Source: Betaproteobacteria bacterium HGW-Betaproteobacteria-9 (lineage in GTDB: Bacteria; Pseudomonadota; Gammaproteobacteria; Burkholderiales; Burkholderiaceae_C). From it: a DNA stretch of 64,000 bases. The stretch covers positions 1 through 64,000 of the forward strand of contig PHCC01000012.1 of NCBI GenBank assembly GCA_002842215.1. Reading direction: 5' to 3'. This document shows, one piece after another, positions 53,473-62,837 of this stretch; within the stretch, counting starts at the first letter, position 1, and each line of letters starts with the position of its first letter. The notes below the pieces were generated by a model. The model was given only the letters and a program-made list of their open reading frames with translations, was not told where the DNA came from and ran no database searches. The position numbers were made by a program, and so were the translations under genes.

Positions 53473-53511
53473 TTTGGATGCTGCATGTAGGCCATTTGTA
53501 AGCCAGTTGCC

Positions 53512-53955
53512 TCAAACCCTTTGTGCATCTCCGGGTTTGGCGAGCACCACCATCGGCGTATTTTCAGGCCCAAAACACGCGCTGTATTCGGAGCAGGCCT
53601 CGCAGGTGGGTGAGCGGCAGATCGACAGCTCTTCGCGCAGGCAGAGCTGTTTGTAGAGAAACTTCTTCCACCGCATGTGTTGCGTGTTGCGAGCCGCAAG
53701 GGCCGGAAACCAGTGGGCGATCAGCTGCGACAGGGCCTCGCGCGAGGGCAGGCCCATGTCTTGCCACAGGTGCCCATCGCCCAGCGTGGCGCAGGCCATG
53801 GCCCACGACACCTGGCGCAGCTCGTCGGCCGGGCCGACCGCCATGTCGGCGTGCTCCAGCAGCAGGCTCAAGACGTCGTCGACCTCATCGCGCCGGCGTT
53901 GCATGCGTTCTGCCAGTGCGCGCCAGTCGGGTCGGGGGGTGGCCAGCTCGGGCAT
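53512..53955 (-). CDS. nifQ: Nitrogen fixation protein NifQ
   Basis: C-x4-C-x2-C-x5-C motif (CRSPTCEACSEYSAC) near C-terminus; end of nif cluster. Confidence 0.88.
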   Translation of the reverse strand: MPELATPRPDWRALAERMQRRRDEVDDVLSLLLEHADMAVGPADELRQVSWAMACATLGDGHLWQDMGLPSREALSQLIAHWFPALAARNTQHMRWKKFLYKQLCLREELSICRSPTCEACSEYSACFGPENTPMVVLAKPGDAQRV

Positions 53956-53961
53956 GGGAGT

Positions 53962-54273
53962 TCAGGCCGGTGCGGCGGCGTGCGTGTAGCACTTCTTCGG
54001 GCAGATCTTCGAGCAGGCGGTGCAACCGATGCACAGCGCCTGGTGCGCGATGGTCATGACCTTCTTCTCGTATTCCTCGTCGTCGTCATCGTCGTCGAGG
54101 TTGACCGAGATGCGCTCGCCTTCGTCGGTCAGGCCCACGAGTTCGAGCACGCCGCGCGGGCAGACCTTGAAGCAGCGGCCGCAGCCGATGCATTTGTCTT
54201 CGTCCAGTGCGGCGACAAAGGACGGCGTCCAGGTGGCGCCGCTGGGCAGGGTGACGCTGAAATGTTCGCTCAT
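53962..54273 (-). CDS. fdxB: nif-specific ferredoxin III (2[4Fe-4S])
   Basis: CIGCGRCFKVCP ... CIGCTACSKICP. Confidence 0.88.
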   Translation of the reverse strand: MSEHFSVTLPSGATWTPSFVAALDEDKCIGCGRCFKVCPRGVLELVGLTDEGERISVNLDDDDDDEEYEKKVMTIAHQALCIGCTACSKICPKKCYTHAAAPA

Positions 54274-54284
54274 GCCGTTCTCCT

Positions 54285-54488
54285 TCAGCTCTCGGCCGCC
54301 GCGGCGACGGCCTTGCGCAAGTCCATCAGCGTGGCGTGGGTGTCGTGGCAACGCTGGGCCACCGAGAGGATGTTCTCCCAATTGGTGGGCAGGTCCTCGG
54401 ACAGGTCGTGCAGGTCCATCTTGGCCTGCGTGGCCTGGGCATTCGCCTTCTTCAGGCGCGCCTTGAGTTCGTCGGCTTCGGTGCTCAT
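54285..54488 (-). CDS. CCE_0567-family small protein
   Basis: MSTEADELKARLKKANAQATQAKMDLHDLSEDLPTNWENI; between nifX-associated gene and fdxB. Confidence 0.8.
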   Translation of the reverse strand: MSTEADELKARLKKANAQATQAKMDLHDLSEDLPTNWENILSVAQRCHDTHATLMDLRKAVAAAAES

Positions 54489-54490
54489 GG

Positions 54491-54979
54491 TCAGGCTCCG
54501 TATTGCGCCACGGCAGGAAACTCGCGAATCATCGCGACCGCTTCGGTCAGGAACTTGCTGCCGGCGTCGGACAGTTTGGCCAGCGAGGGGAAGCCGAAAC
54601 GGTGCACGTCGCGCAGCTGCTTGTTGACCACCACCAGGCGGCCGGCGATCAGCACCATGCGGCCAAAACCTTCGTGGCTCATCTTCATCATGGGCGAGAC
54701 CATCTGGCCGGTCTCGCGCTCGATCGCGACCGCGATGGCGTTGTAGAAGATCTCCAGGTGCCACAGGGTCTCAGGGTCCGGGTCGCCCAGGATGGGCAGG
54801 GCGCGGCGCTCTTCGGCGGTGTGGATGAAGGGCTTGAGCAGTTGCAGGTCGGTCTTGCCTTCCCAGCTGCCGTGCGTGTCCTGCGCGCGCATCTGTTTGA
54901 TCAGCTGCTGCACAAAGGGCGTGGTGAGAAAGGTCTCGTCGCTCTCGAGTGCGAGTTCGGGGGTGGCGGTGTTGTTCAT
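54491..54979 (-). CDS. NifX-associated nitrogen fixation protein (DUF269)
   Basis: [34 protein letters not shown]; synteny with nifX. Confidence 0.88.
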   Translation of the reverse strand: MNNTATPELALESDETFLTTPFVQQLIKQMRAQDTHGSWEGKTDLQLLKPFIHTAEERRALPILGDPDPETLWHLEIFYNAIAVAIERETGQMVSPMMKMSHEGFGRMVLIAGRLVVVNKQLRDVHRFGFPSLAKLSDAGSKFLTEAVAMIREFPAVAQYGA

Positions 54980-55041
54980 TGGATTTCCTTCGCCCTACGG
55001 GCTGCGGTGCGAGCTTGCTTGGGAACGGCCCGGCGCGGCGC

Positions 55042-55452
55042 TCATGGGGTGACCTCGTCGTCTTCAAAATCGAATGCGGGCTCGTTGTCCTTGGCCAGGG
55101 CCTTGCGCAGCCAGGGCGGCGGCGTGCCTTGCAGCACGGTCTGCAGCTTGTCCAGGATCTCGGTGATGTTCTCGGGCTGTGGCACCTTGATCGGGTGGAT
55201 CTTCATGGCCACGACGCGCGCCGCGCCCGAGCCGCCGATGGCGGCCACGTACACGATGGCGCAGTCCTTGATGGCTTCGAGCTTGGGCGCGAGCTTGTCC
55301 TCGTCGCCGTCTTCTTCGAGCTTGTCGCCGAATTCGAAGCTCTCGACAAAGTGGTGGCCGGCGGCCGAAATCTCGTAGACATCAATGCTCTTGGCCCAGC
55401 CGAAGTGCGCGTCGACGCGCTCCTTGTCCTGGGTGGCGAAGGCGATCTTCAT
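55042..55452 (-). CDS. nifX: Nitrogen fixation protein NifX
   Basis: MKIAFATQDKERVDAHFGWAKSIDVYEISAAGHHFVE. Confidence 0.92.
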   Translation of the reverse strand: MKIAFATQDKERVDAHFGWAKSIDVYEISAAGHHFVESFEFGDKLEEDGDEDKLAPKLEAIKDCAIVYVAAIGGSGAARVVAMKIHPIKVPQPENITEILDKLQTVLQGTPPPWLRKALAKDNEPAFDFEDDEVTP

Positions 55453-55471
55453 GAGAGTTCTCCTTGGTGGG

Positions 55472-56872
55472 TCAAGCGCTGGCTGCCGCCAGCTCGGTGG
55501 ATGGGGGAAGCGGTTGGTTGCCGTCCAGGCGGCGCGTGGTCAGTTGGGCTTCGGGCGTGAGCGGCCAGTCACCCGCATGGTGGTGGGCGATGCGCTCGAT
55601 CATCAGGTTGGCGACTTCAAAGATCAGGTTCATGGTGCCACGGTAGCCCACCGACACCTTGTGCGCGTTGCCAACGCGATCGAACACCGGGAAGCCCACG
55701 CGCAGCAACGGTTTGTTGAGTCGCTCGGCGGCCTGGCGGCCGTGCGAATGCGTGACCAGCAGGTCGCAATCCTTGCCAGCGATTTCCAGGTCTTCCAGGT
55801 CGCCGAGCAGCACCTGCTCGGCCGGCAGCAACTCATGGGCTCTGGACTGCGTGGTGCTGATGCAGCAGCTCAGCTCGGCGCCCATCTCGTGCAGCAGGCC
55901 GCCCAGGGCCAGCAGCAGGTCGGGCTCAGCGGCGATGGCGACCTTCATGCCACCGGTGTAGAAATGACCGTCGAGCATGGCGTCGAGCAACTGGCTGCGC
56001 TGGCGCCGGTACTTGGCCGGCACCGGCTTGCCCGAAAGCTGAGAAAGTCGCTGCAGGAAGCGGTCGTTGCAGGCCAGACCGGTCAGGCGCTCGAAGATCT
56101 CCAGCGGCGTGCTGGCGATGGTTTCCAGCGCCTCCGCACCTTCGCGCGTCTGCTCGCCGATGCCCAGCGTGAAGGCCGAGGCGCCCGCGGCGCGGATCTG
56201 TTCCAGCGTGGTGCCGCCCAGCGTGGTGCCGCGCCAGTCGGGCGCGATGTGGCCGTCGAGCGAGCCCGAGATGTCGGGCAGCACGATGGGGTTCAGGCCA
56301 AAGGCCTGGATCATCTCGCGCAGCTCGTCGATGTCGCTGGGCGTGAGGTGGCTGCCGGGCAGCAGCGTGACCTGATCGGGCACCACCGGCAGTGGCTTCA
56401 CCTGCAATTTCACGATGGCGGTGATGGCGTGCTTGAAGCCGTCTTCGAACGCGCCCACGTAGTCGGGCGTGGACACGTAAATGATCTCGGTGTCGGCCAG
56501 CTCGGGGTGGCGCTTGCGCGCGGTGACCAGGTAACCGTCGACGTCGTCGCCCTTGGTTTCGGTGAGGCCGGTGGAGCAGATCGCGATCACCTTGGGTGCG
56601 GCGCGCTTGCGGATGTTGAGCAGCGCCGCCTCGATGTTCTCGTAGCCGCCGAGGATGGTGGTCACCTCGTTCATGGCCGTGGTCTGCAGCGGGATCGCTT
56701 CCTTGAAGTGGCGCACCAGCAGCACCAGACCGAAGGAGGTGCAGCCCTGCGAGCCGTGCATCACCGGCATGCAGGCGTCCAGGCCCAGGAACGCAAAGCT
56801 CGCGCCCAGCGGTTGGCTCATCTTGAGCGGGTTGACGGTGCAGGCTTTTTTGGATTCGACGACGCGTGCCAT
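55472..56872 (-). CDS. nifN: Nitrogenase iron-molybdenum cofactor biosynthesis protein NifN
   Basis: CTVNPLKMSQPLGASFAFLGLDACMPVMHGSQGCTSFGLVLLVRHFKEAIPLQTTAMNE. Confidence 0.95.
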   Translation of the reverse strand: MARVVESKKACTVNPLKMSQPLGASFAFLGLDACMPVMHGSQGCTSFGLVLLVRHFKEAIPLQTTAMNEVTTILGGYENIEAALLNIRKRAAPKVIAICSTGLTETKGDDVDGYLVTARKRHPELADTEIIYVSTPDYVGAFEDGFKHAITAIVKLQVKPLPVVPDQVTLLPGSHLTPSDIDELREMIQAFGLNPIVLPDISGSLDGHIAPDWRGTTLGGTTLEQIRAAGASAFTLGIGEQTREGAEALETIASTPLEIFERLTGLACNDRFLQRLSQLSGKPVPAKYRRQRSQLLDAMLDGHFYTGGMKVAIAAEPDLLLALGGLLHEMGAELSCCISTTQSRAHELLPAEQVLLGDLEDLEIAGKDCDLLVTHSHGRQAAERLNKPLLRVGFPVFDRVGNAHKVSVGYRGTMNLIFEVANLMIERIAHHHAGDWPLTPEAQLTTRRLDGNQPLPPSTELAAASA

Positions 56873-56924
56873 GACTAGCTCCGCAAGGCTGTGGTGAAAG
56901 AAGGGGCACTTCCCAGCACACGCC

Positions 56925-57002
56925 GTGAAACCGGCTTTGCCGGGCCACGGGCGTGGTCCCCCTTCCAGGGGGAAGACGCGAAGCGGCGCAGGAGGTGGCT
57001 TT
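56925..57002 (+). repeat. Dispersed hairpin repeat copy C (nifE-nifN gap)
   Basis: GAAACCGGCTTTGCCGGGCC...CCCTTCCAGGGGG. Confidence 0.65.
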
Positions 57003-58505
57003 TCATACGGGAATCTCTTCGGGCTCCAGGCCCATGGCCTTGGCCGCAACCTGGCTCAGGTGGTCGGTGGATGTCGCACTCACGGTGGGCGTGACCGCAC
57101 CCAGGGTTTCGCCGTCGTCGCTCCAGGGCGCGGGGATGCGCACCTGCTGCCACACCGGGTTGAAGATGGCGCGATCGATTTCGTGAACCAGTTCGACCAT
57201 GCCCTCGTAGCCGCCGTAGGGGTGGTGGCGTTCCTGGTTGATGTCGAGCCAGGGCATGCGCGCCTTGAGCGCTACGAACTGCGAGCGGCCGCCGCTGAGC
57301 ATGATGTCGGCGCGCGCTTCTTTCAGCATCGCGTACATCTCGCGCGGCGTCATGTCGTCGATCATGTGGGCGTCGGCGCCCTCGCCCATGATCTCCTTGA
57401 TCTTTTCCTTGTCTTCCTTGGTGCTCTTCTTGACGCTGGTGCCGACGATTTCCATACCGCCTTCCTGCAGCGCCGCCACCACCGACCAGGACTTCACGCC
57501 ACCCGTGATCAGCAGCACGCGTTTGCCCTGCAGGCGCTTCTTGTATTCGGCGATGCGCTTGTAGGCGCGCGCTTCTTCGACCTCGATCAGGCGCTCGGTG
57601 CGTTCGATGAGTTCGGCGTCGGCGCCCTGCTTCACCAGCAGGCTGGCGATCTGGCGCAGGGTCTCGCTCATGTCGCTGATGCCGTAGAACGAACCTTCGA
57701 AATACGGGATGCCGTAGCGCTGCTCCATCTTGGTCGCGATGTTGATCATCGACTTGGAGCACACCATCATGTTGACCTTGGCGCGGTGGGCGCTGGCGAT
57801 CTCGTTGTAGCGGCCGTCGCCCGAGATGCACGAGAGGATGCGGATGCCCAGGGCGTCGAGCAGCGGCTTGACCTGCCAGAGCTCACCGACGAGGTTGTAT
57901 TCCCCAATGATGTTGATGTCGTAAGGCGTGGTGAACTCGGGCTCGACGGTGCCGATCACGTAGTCCAGCAAGGCTTCGGCGCCGAGCTTGTTGCCCAGGT
58001 TCTTGGGGCCGGCGAAGCCGGGCGCGTTGACCGGAATCACCGGCTTGCCAAACTTCTCGGCGGCGCGTTTGCACACGGCTTCGATGTCGTCGCCGGTCAG
58101 CGCGGTGACGCAGGTCTGGTAGACGAAGACCGCGGGCGGATCGTACTTTTCGATGATCTCTCGGATGGATTTGAACAGGCGCTTTTCACCGCCGTAGATC
58201 ACATCGAGCTCGTTGATGTCGGTGGTGAAGCCGCTGCGGTAGATGGTGGAACCCGACGAGGCGCTGTGTCGGTTGTCCCAGGAGTTGCCTTCGCAGGCGA
58301 TGGGGCCGTGCACCAGGTGGGCCACGTCGACCACGGGCTGCAGCGCGATCTTGGCACCGTCGAAAGCGCAGCCGCCCGCTGCCGCGCCGGGCGAGAGCTG
58401 CTTGGTGCAACCCTTCTTGCGCTCTTTCTCGCTTTTGCCCTGGTTGATGTCGCAGCCGGGCTCTTCGAACACTTCAGCGATCTTGGCCTTGAGCGATACA
58501 GACAT
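57003..58505 (-). CDS. nifE: Nitrogenase iron-molybdenum cofactor biosynthesis protein NifE
   Basis: GPIACEGNSWDNRHSASSGSTIYRSGFTTDINELDVIYGGEKRLFKSI. Confidence 0.95.
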   Translation of the reverse strand: MSVSLKAKIAEVFEEPGCDINQGKSEKERKKGCTKQLSPGAAAGGCAFDGAKIALQPVVDVAHLVHGPIACEGNSWDNRHSASSGSTIYRSGFTTDINELDVIYGGEKRLFKSIREIIEKYDPPAVFVYQTCVTALTGDDIEAVCKRAAEKFGKPVIPVNAPGFAGPKNLGNKLGAEALLDYVIGTVEPEFTTPYDINIIGEYNLVGELWQVKPLLDALGIRILSCISGDGRYNEIASAHRAKVNMMVCSKSMINIATKMEQRYGIPYFEGSFYGISDMSETLRQIASLLVKQGADAELIERTERLIEVEEARAYKRIAEYKKRLQGKRVLLITGGVKSWSVVAALQEGGMEIVGTSVKKSTKEDKEKIKEIMGEGADAHMIDDMTPREMYAMLKEARADIMLSGGRSQFVALKARMPWLDINQERHHPYGGYEGMVELVHEIDRAIFNPVWQQVRIPAPWSDDGETLGAVTPTVSATSTDHLSQVAAKAMGLEPEEIPV

Positions 58506-58538
58506 GGCGGACTCCAGACGGTGGGTTGAGAGTCCCTT

Positions 58539-58554
58539 TGCAAGTTGGGTGCCA
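58539..58554 (-). promoter_or_regulatory. Sigma-54 (-24/-12) promoter upstream of nifE
   Basis: Minus strand TGGCACCCAACTTGCA matches TGGCAC-N5-TTGC, about 35 nt upstream of nifE start. Confidence 0.8.
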
Positions 58555-58664
58555 GCTCAAAACCGCTGCTTTTCAACCCGTTTTCGCTTGTCGCTCGCGC
58601 TTCAGTGGCGGTTTTGGAGGGAATGTCACGGTGGCTTTGCGACAGGCCCCACCACCACCGCGGT

Positions 58665-59144
58665 TCACTTCTGCATGGGCAGCTTCTCGCCGCTGCGGTG
58701 CAACGTAATCCAGCGCTCCAGCTCGGCCACGTGTTGCGCCTCTTCTTCAACAAATTCTTTGGCCAGCACCTTGATCTCGGGGTCGCTCGTGGTCCGCAGC
58801 ACGTTGTCATAGAAGGCCAGACCGGCGCTCTCGGCGTCGAGCGCCACCTGCAGCGCCTGCTCGATGCCGATGAAGGGGTCGGCGGCCCAGATGGCCGCGG
58901 CCTCGGGGCTCTCGATGTCGGGCCACTGGTAGTCGGCCTCAGTCAGCGTGGGCAGATTGCGGTAGCCGGCGCGTTCGCGCGCGTCTCCCAGGTGCAGCAG
59001 CGAGTAGTCGGCCAACTGGCGAAACAGCTGGGCCACCTCGATGTTGCCGGCCGTGCGCATGGCGTCGGCGAGCTGGCCGAAGCGCAGCGCGGCTTCGTTT
59101 TCCAGCTGGATGGTGTGGGCCAGAAATTCTTCTACGGAGTCCAT
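58665..59144 (-). CDS. Ferritin-like/rubrerythrin-type diiron-fold protein
   Basis: ENEAALRFGQLADAM...EFVEEEAQHVAELERWI helical Glu/His pattern. Confidence 0.75.
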   Translation of the reverse strand: MDSVEEFLAHTIQLENEAALRFGQLADAMRTAGNIEVAQLFRQLADYSLLHLGDARERAGYRNLPTLTEADYQWPDIESPEAAAIWAADPFIGIEQALQVALDAESAGLAFYDNVLRTTSDPEIKVLAKEFVEEEAQHVAELERWITLHRSGEKLPMQK

Positions 59145-59160
59145 GTGTTTCTTCCTTGGG

Positions 59161-59517
59161 TCAAAAATCCAGTTCGAACCAGACCGGCTCTTTGTGGCGC
59201 AGCTGGGCGATCAGTTCCAGCGTGGCCGGCACCAGGGCGTGGATGCCGTACCAGACGGCTTCACGCCGCGGCGGGCCGTCGCTCTCCAGCAGGCCCTGCA
59301 GGCGGCCCCAGCCGTGCCAGTCGAGCTGGACCAGGCGCAGGCGCAGCGGCTCGGGCCAGTGCGCCAGGGTCTGCGCCATGCGCAGCAAATGCATCTCCAC
59401 GCAGGCCAGGGTGTTGGCACTGGCAAACAGCTCGTCTTCGCCCTGCAACTCGGCGAGCAGGCTCGTCATGAGCTCGCCGCTGTTCTGCAGGATCAGGTAT
59501 TGCATGCGGGCGATCAT
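59161..59517 (-). CDS. nif-cluster hypothetical protein
   Basis: MIARMQYLILQNSGELMTSLLAELQGEDELFASANTLACVEMHLL. Confidence 0.65.
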   Translation of the reverse strand: MIARMQYLILQNSGELMTSLLAELQGEDELFASANTLACVEMHLLRMAQTLAHWPEPLRLRLVQLDWHGWGRLQGLLESDGPPRREAVWYGIHALVPATLELIAQLRHKEPVWFELDF

Positions 59518-59608
59518 GGCGTGCTCCTGTACCCGTCGGGCCGACCGGCCAGGGCCCGGGCAAGGGTGCGTTCGATGTGCCGCTTCATGGCCGTGGATCG
59601 CTGGGGCG

Positions 59609-60094
59609 TCAGTTGTCGTCGGCCAGCACTTCCAGCGCCACCAGTTGTTCGTAGAGCGCACGCCGCGCGTGCCAGTTGTCTTTGCCGGCGATGCGCGGGT
59701 CGGCACCTTCAAACGCGCCGATGGCGTCGCGGTCGCCGCGGTAGACGCAGGTGAGCCCGCCGCGTGCGGCCAGCGCCGCTTCTAACGCCGCGGCCTCGCT
59801 CACCGGCTCGGCGCTCAGCACGCCGCTGCCGAGCAGGTGATCGGCGCGGTACAGGGGCGTGTCCCAGCCGTGGCTGTCGCCGAGCGCGCAGATGGCCGGG
59901 TAGCGCTCGCGCGCCAGCGCATCCACCTCGGCGTGGCCGATGTCTTCGAGCAACTCGCGTGGGCTCAGGCTGTCGAAGATCTCCCAGGGCTGCAGCGCAT
60001 CGCCGGCCTCTACCTTGCGCGCGAAGTCGGCCTCGTCGTAGGCGAACCAGGCGCGAGGGGCGGCTTGTTCGGGCACTTCCACCACATAGATCAT
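59609..60094 (-). CDS. nif-cluster hypothetical protein
   Basis: MIYVVEVPEQAAPRAWFAYDEADFARKVEAGDALQPWEIF; collinear with nif genes. Confidence 0.65.
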   Translation of the reverse strand: MIYVVEVPEQAAPRAWFAYDEADFARKVEAGDALQPWEIFDSLSPRELLEDIGHAEVDALARERYPAICALGDSHGWDTPLYRADHLLGSGVLSAEPVSEAAALEAALAARGGLTCVYRGDRDAIGAFEGADPRIAGKDNWHARRALYEQLVALEVLADDN

Positions 60095-60174
60095 GGTTTT
60101 CTCCTGAGCCTGAAGGGAAGTAACCCAATGCACCGGAGCGAGGCCCCTGCGCCTGAGGGGAAGCCCCTCAGGGC

Positions 60175-60245
60175 ACCGCCGGGCCGGCTTTGCCGGACGG
60201 CCAGTGCCGCCCCCCGGGGGGTCGCGCGCAGCGCGGCGGGGGGAG
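60175..60245 (+). repeat. Dispersed hairpin repeat copy D
   Basis: GGGCCGGCTTTGCCGGACGGCC...CCCCCCGGGGGG. Confidence 0.65.
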
Positions 60246-60626
60246 TCATTCCACGCCTTCGGCAGCGGTCTTGGCCCAGACCGCCTTTCTGATGCGTTGC
60301 GTGATACCGGCCGGGCTGGCGTCAAATTGCCGCTGCGCAACCGACAGGGCGCCCTGGGCCACCGCGGCCTCGGGCAGGGTCAGGGGCAGGCGACCTGCCA
60401 CATGGGTGGCGCCGGGCACCGCTTTGGCGATCGCCTGGCGGTTCGGGTGCTCGTCCATGGCGATCAGGTTGTCGGCCTCGCGCACCCCACCCAGACAGAC
60501 CCAGCCGTCGATCACTTCAACCTGGCGGCCGTCCTGCGTGGTCTTGATGTAGACCGCTTCAAGCGGGTTGTTCCCCGAGCCTTCGTGGGGCACGTCGGAA
60601 ACCATGGCGGTGGCGGGCGTGTTCAT
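60246..60626 (-). CDS. nif-cluster hypothetical protein
   Basis: NPLEAVYIKTTQDGRQVEVIDGWVCLGGVREADNLIAMDEHPNRQAIA. Confidence 0.65.
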   Translation of the reverse strand: MNTPATAMVSDVPHEGSGNNPLEAVYIKTTQDGRQVEVIDGWVCLGGVREADNLIAMDEHPNRQAIAKAVPGATHVAGRLPLTLPEAAVAQGALSVAQRQFDASPAGITQRIRKAVWAKTAAEGVE

Positions 60627-60628
60627 GC

Positions 60629-60976
60629 TCAGAACTTCACGACGATGTCTTCGTTGCGCACGATGAACTGGCAGGCCAGGCGCCACGGTGGCGGCAGGTC
60701 CTTGGTCTCGGCGTCGGCGATCTGCTGCGCCGTGATCTTGCCGGCCAGCTTCAACACCGTCTTCTCTTTCTCGGTCAGCGCCACGCCGTGCGGCGTGTTG
60801 CCCGAGAGCACGGTCACCTGCAGCTGGCAGGAGCCGCACTCGCCGTTCTCGCACTCGAAATTCAGCGGAATGTTGTTCGCCTTCGCCACCGCCAGCAAGG
60901 TCTTTGTGTCACCCGCGATGGCATAGACCGTGAGGTCCTTCTTCATGCGCGGAGAACTGAATGTCACATTGGCCAT
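60629..60976 (-). CDS. 2Fe-2S ferredoxin resembling FeSII (Shethna protein)
   Basis: FECENGECGSCQLQV...WRLACQFIVRNEDIVVKF; start TFSSPRMKKDLTVYAIAGDTKTLLAVA. Confidence 0.82.
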   Translation of the reverse strand: MANVTFSSPRMKKDLTVYAIAGDTKTLLAVAKANNIPLNFECENGECGSCQLQVTVLSGNTPHGVALTEKEKTVLKLAGKITAQQIADAETKDLPPPWRLACQFIVRNEDIVVKF

Positions 60977-61054
60977 AGGGCACCTCGTCTAAAAGAAATG
61001 AACCCACGCTACCAAGTCAGCCTCCGGCGAGCAGTGAAGCCCACCCCAGGCCGC

Positions 61055-61128
61055 CGCGGAACCGGCTTTGCCGGGCCGCCAGCGGCGCCCCCTGAGGGGG
61101 AGCGCCGCCAGGCGCGCAGGGGGGAGCC
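61055..61128 (+). repeat. Dispersed hairpin repeat copy E (nifK-ferredoxin gap)
   Basis: GGAACCGGCTTTGCCGGGCCGCC...CCCCCTGAGGGGG. Confidence 0.7.
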
Positions 61129-62688
61129 TTACCTGATGATGTCGTAGCTGTAGTCCGTCTTGCCCGGAACAATCGTGTTCGCATCCAGCGTCTCGAAAAA
61201 CTCGTCAAGCAACGTGACCAGCACGCGCATGCCGCCTTCGTAGCCCCAGGTGGGGAAACGGTGGTAGTGGTGGCGATCGAAGATCGGGAACACCATGCGC
61301 ACCAGCGGCGTCTTGGTGTCGCGCTCCAGGTACTTGCCGTAGGTGTTGCCGATCAGGAAGTCCACCGGCTCGGTGAACAGCAGCGAACGCAGGTGCCACA
61401 GGTCGCGCTTGGGGTAGACCTTGCAACCGGCGCCGTAGGGCGACGAGTCGAACAGGTCCTGCACCTTCTTGGCCCAGGTCTCGGTGCCGTTGGTGGCCAG
61501 CACGTGCGAGGGTTCGGCGCCGAGTTCCAGCAGGAACTGGGCGTAGCCGAGCATCTGGTCCGGGTCGCCATACAGGGCGTAGCGCTTGCCGTGCAGATGG
61601 GCCTGGCTGTCGGCCATGGCGTCCACCAGTTCGCCGCGTTCCTTTTCCAGCTCGGCCGGGATCGGCTTGCCGGTCAGGCGCGAGATTTCCATCAGGAACT
61701 GGTCGGTGCCGGCGACGCCGATCGGGGCGTTCAGCGTGACGACTTCCTGGCCGTGTTCGGCGATGAACTTGCTGGTTTTCTCGCAGCAGAATTCCTGGAA
61801 CACGATGGTGGCCTTGGCGTGCAGCGCGGCCACGACTTCCTCTTTCGAGGTGCCGCCGGCGTACATGCGGAACTCGCCGTCGGTGGGCGTGTTCCAGTTG
61901 CCCGACGGGTCACAGATGATGTTCACCTGCACACCGAACAGATCGAAGATGCGGCGGATTTCCTTCATGTTGCCGACGACGAAACCGTCGAAGCCACCGA
62001 TGAAGTTGATGCTCTCGTTGGGCACGCGCACCAGGGGTTCGGTGGTCTTGGCCTTGCCGTCCCAGAAGTGGCGCAGGATGCCCAGCAGCGCGTTGTCGTA
62101 GCCGGTGATGTGGCTGCCGACGAAGGCGGGCGTGTGAGCGAACGGCACGTCGAACTCGTCGGGCACGCTGCCTTTTTGCTTGCTGGTCTTGATGAAGGCG
62201 TCGACGTCGTCACCGATCACTTCGGCCATGCAGGTGGTCGAGACGGCGATCATGTCGGGCTTGTACAGGCTGTAGGCGTTGGCCAGGCCGTCGACCATGT
62301 TGTTCAGGCCACCGAACACGGCGGCGTCTTCCGTCATCGATGAGCTCACGCAGGAGGTGGGTTCCTTGAAGTGGCGGCTGAAGTGCGAGCGGTAGTAGGC
62401 CACGCAGCCCTGGCTGCCGTGCACGAAGCTCAGCGTCTTCTGGAAACCGTTGGCGACGTAGACGGCGCCCAGCGGCTGGCAGGCCTTGGCAGGGTTCACC
62501 GACAGGGAGTCGCGGGCAAAGTTCTTCTGCTTGTAGTCTTCAGTCTTGGTCCACTCGACGATCTGCTTGACGGTGTCGTCGCTGTGATTGAACTCGAATT
62601 CCGCTTTCTTGTTGCGGAAGACTTCCTGGTACTCGGGCTCACGGAACAGCAGTTCGTGGTCGAGGATCTTGTCGGCTGATTGGGGCAT
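61129..62688 (-). CDS. nifK: Nitrogenase molybdenum-iron protein beta chain
   Basis: [65 protein letters not shown]. Confidence 0.97.
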   Translation of the reverse strand: MPQSADKILDHELLFREPEYQEVFRNKKAEFEFNHSDDTVKQIVEWTKTEDYKQKNFARDSLSVNPAKACQPLGAVYVANGFQKTLSFVHGSQGCVAYYRSHFSRHFKEPTSCVSSSMTEDAAVFGGLNNMVDGLANAYSLYKPDMIAVSTTCMAEVIGDDVDAFIKTSKQKGSVPDEFDVPFAHTPAFVGSHITGYDNALLGILRHFWDGKAKTTEPLVRVPNESINFIGGFDGFVVGNMKEIRRIFDLFGVQVNIICDPSGNWNTPTDGEFRMYAGGTSKEEVVAALHAKATIVFQEFCCEKTSKFIAEHGQEVVTLNAPIGVAGTDQFLMEISRLTGKPIPAELEKERGELVDAMADSQAHLHGKRYALYGDPDQMLGYAQFLLELGAEPSHVLATNGTETWAKKVQDLFDSSPYGAGCKVYPKRDLWHLRSLLFTEPVDFLIGNTYGKYLERDTKTPLVRMVFPIFDRHHYHRFPTWGYEGGMRVLVTLLDEFFETLDANTIVPGKTDYSYDIIR

Positions 62689-62754
62689 GGTGCTCTCCAG
62701 AGGATGTTGAGAAGGGTTCGATCCGATCCGCACGCCCGCGTTGGCCAGGGCACC

Positions 62755-62837
62755 CGCGGAACCGGCTTTGCCGGGCCGCCAGGTGCGCCCCCTTGAGGGG
62801 GGATTCGGCTACGCGAAGCGAGCAAGAAAGGGGGTGG
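62755..62837 (+). repeat. Dispersed hairpin repeat copy F (nifD-nifK gap)
   Basis: GGAACCGGCTTTGCCGGGCCGCC...CCCCCTTGAGGGGGG. Confidence 0.7.

Noticed and set aside
58624-58644. NifA upstream activator site upstream of nifE
   Set aside because: TGT and ACA half-sites are separated by 15 nt, not 10
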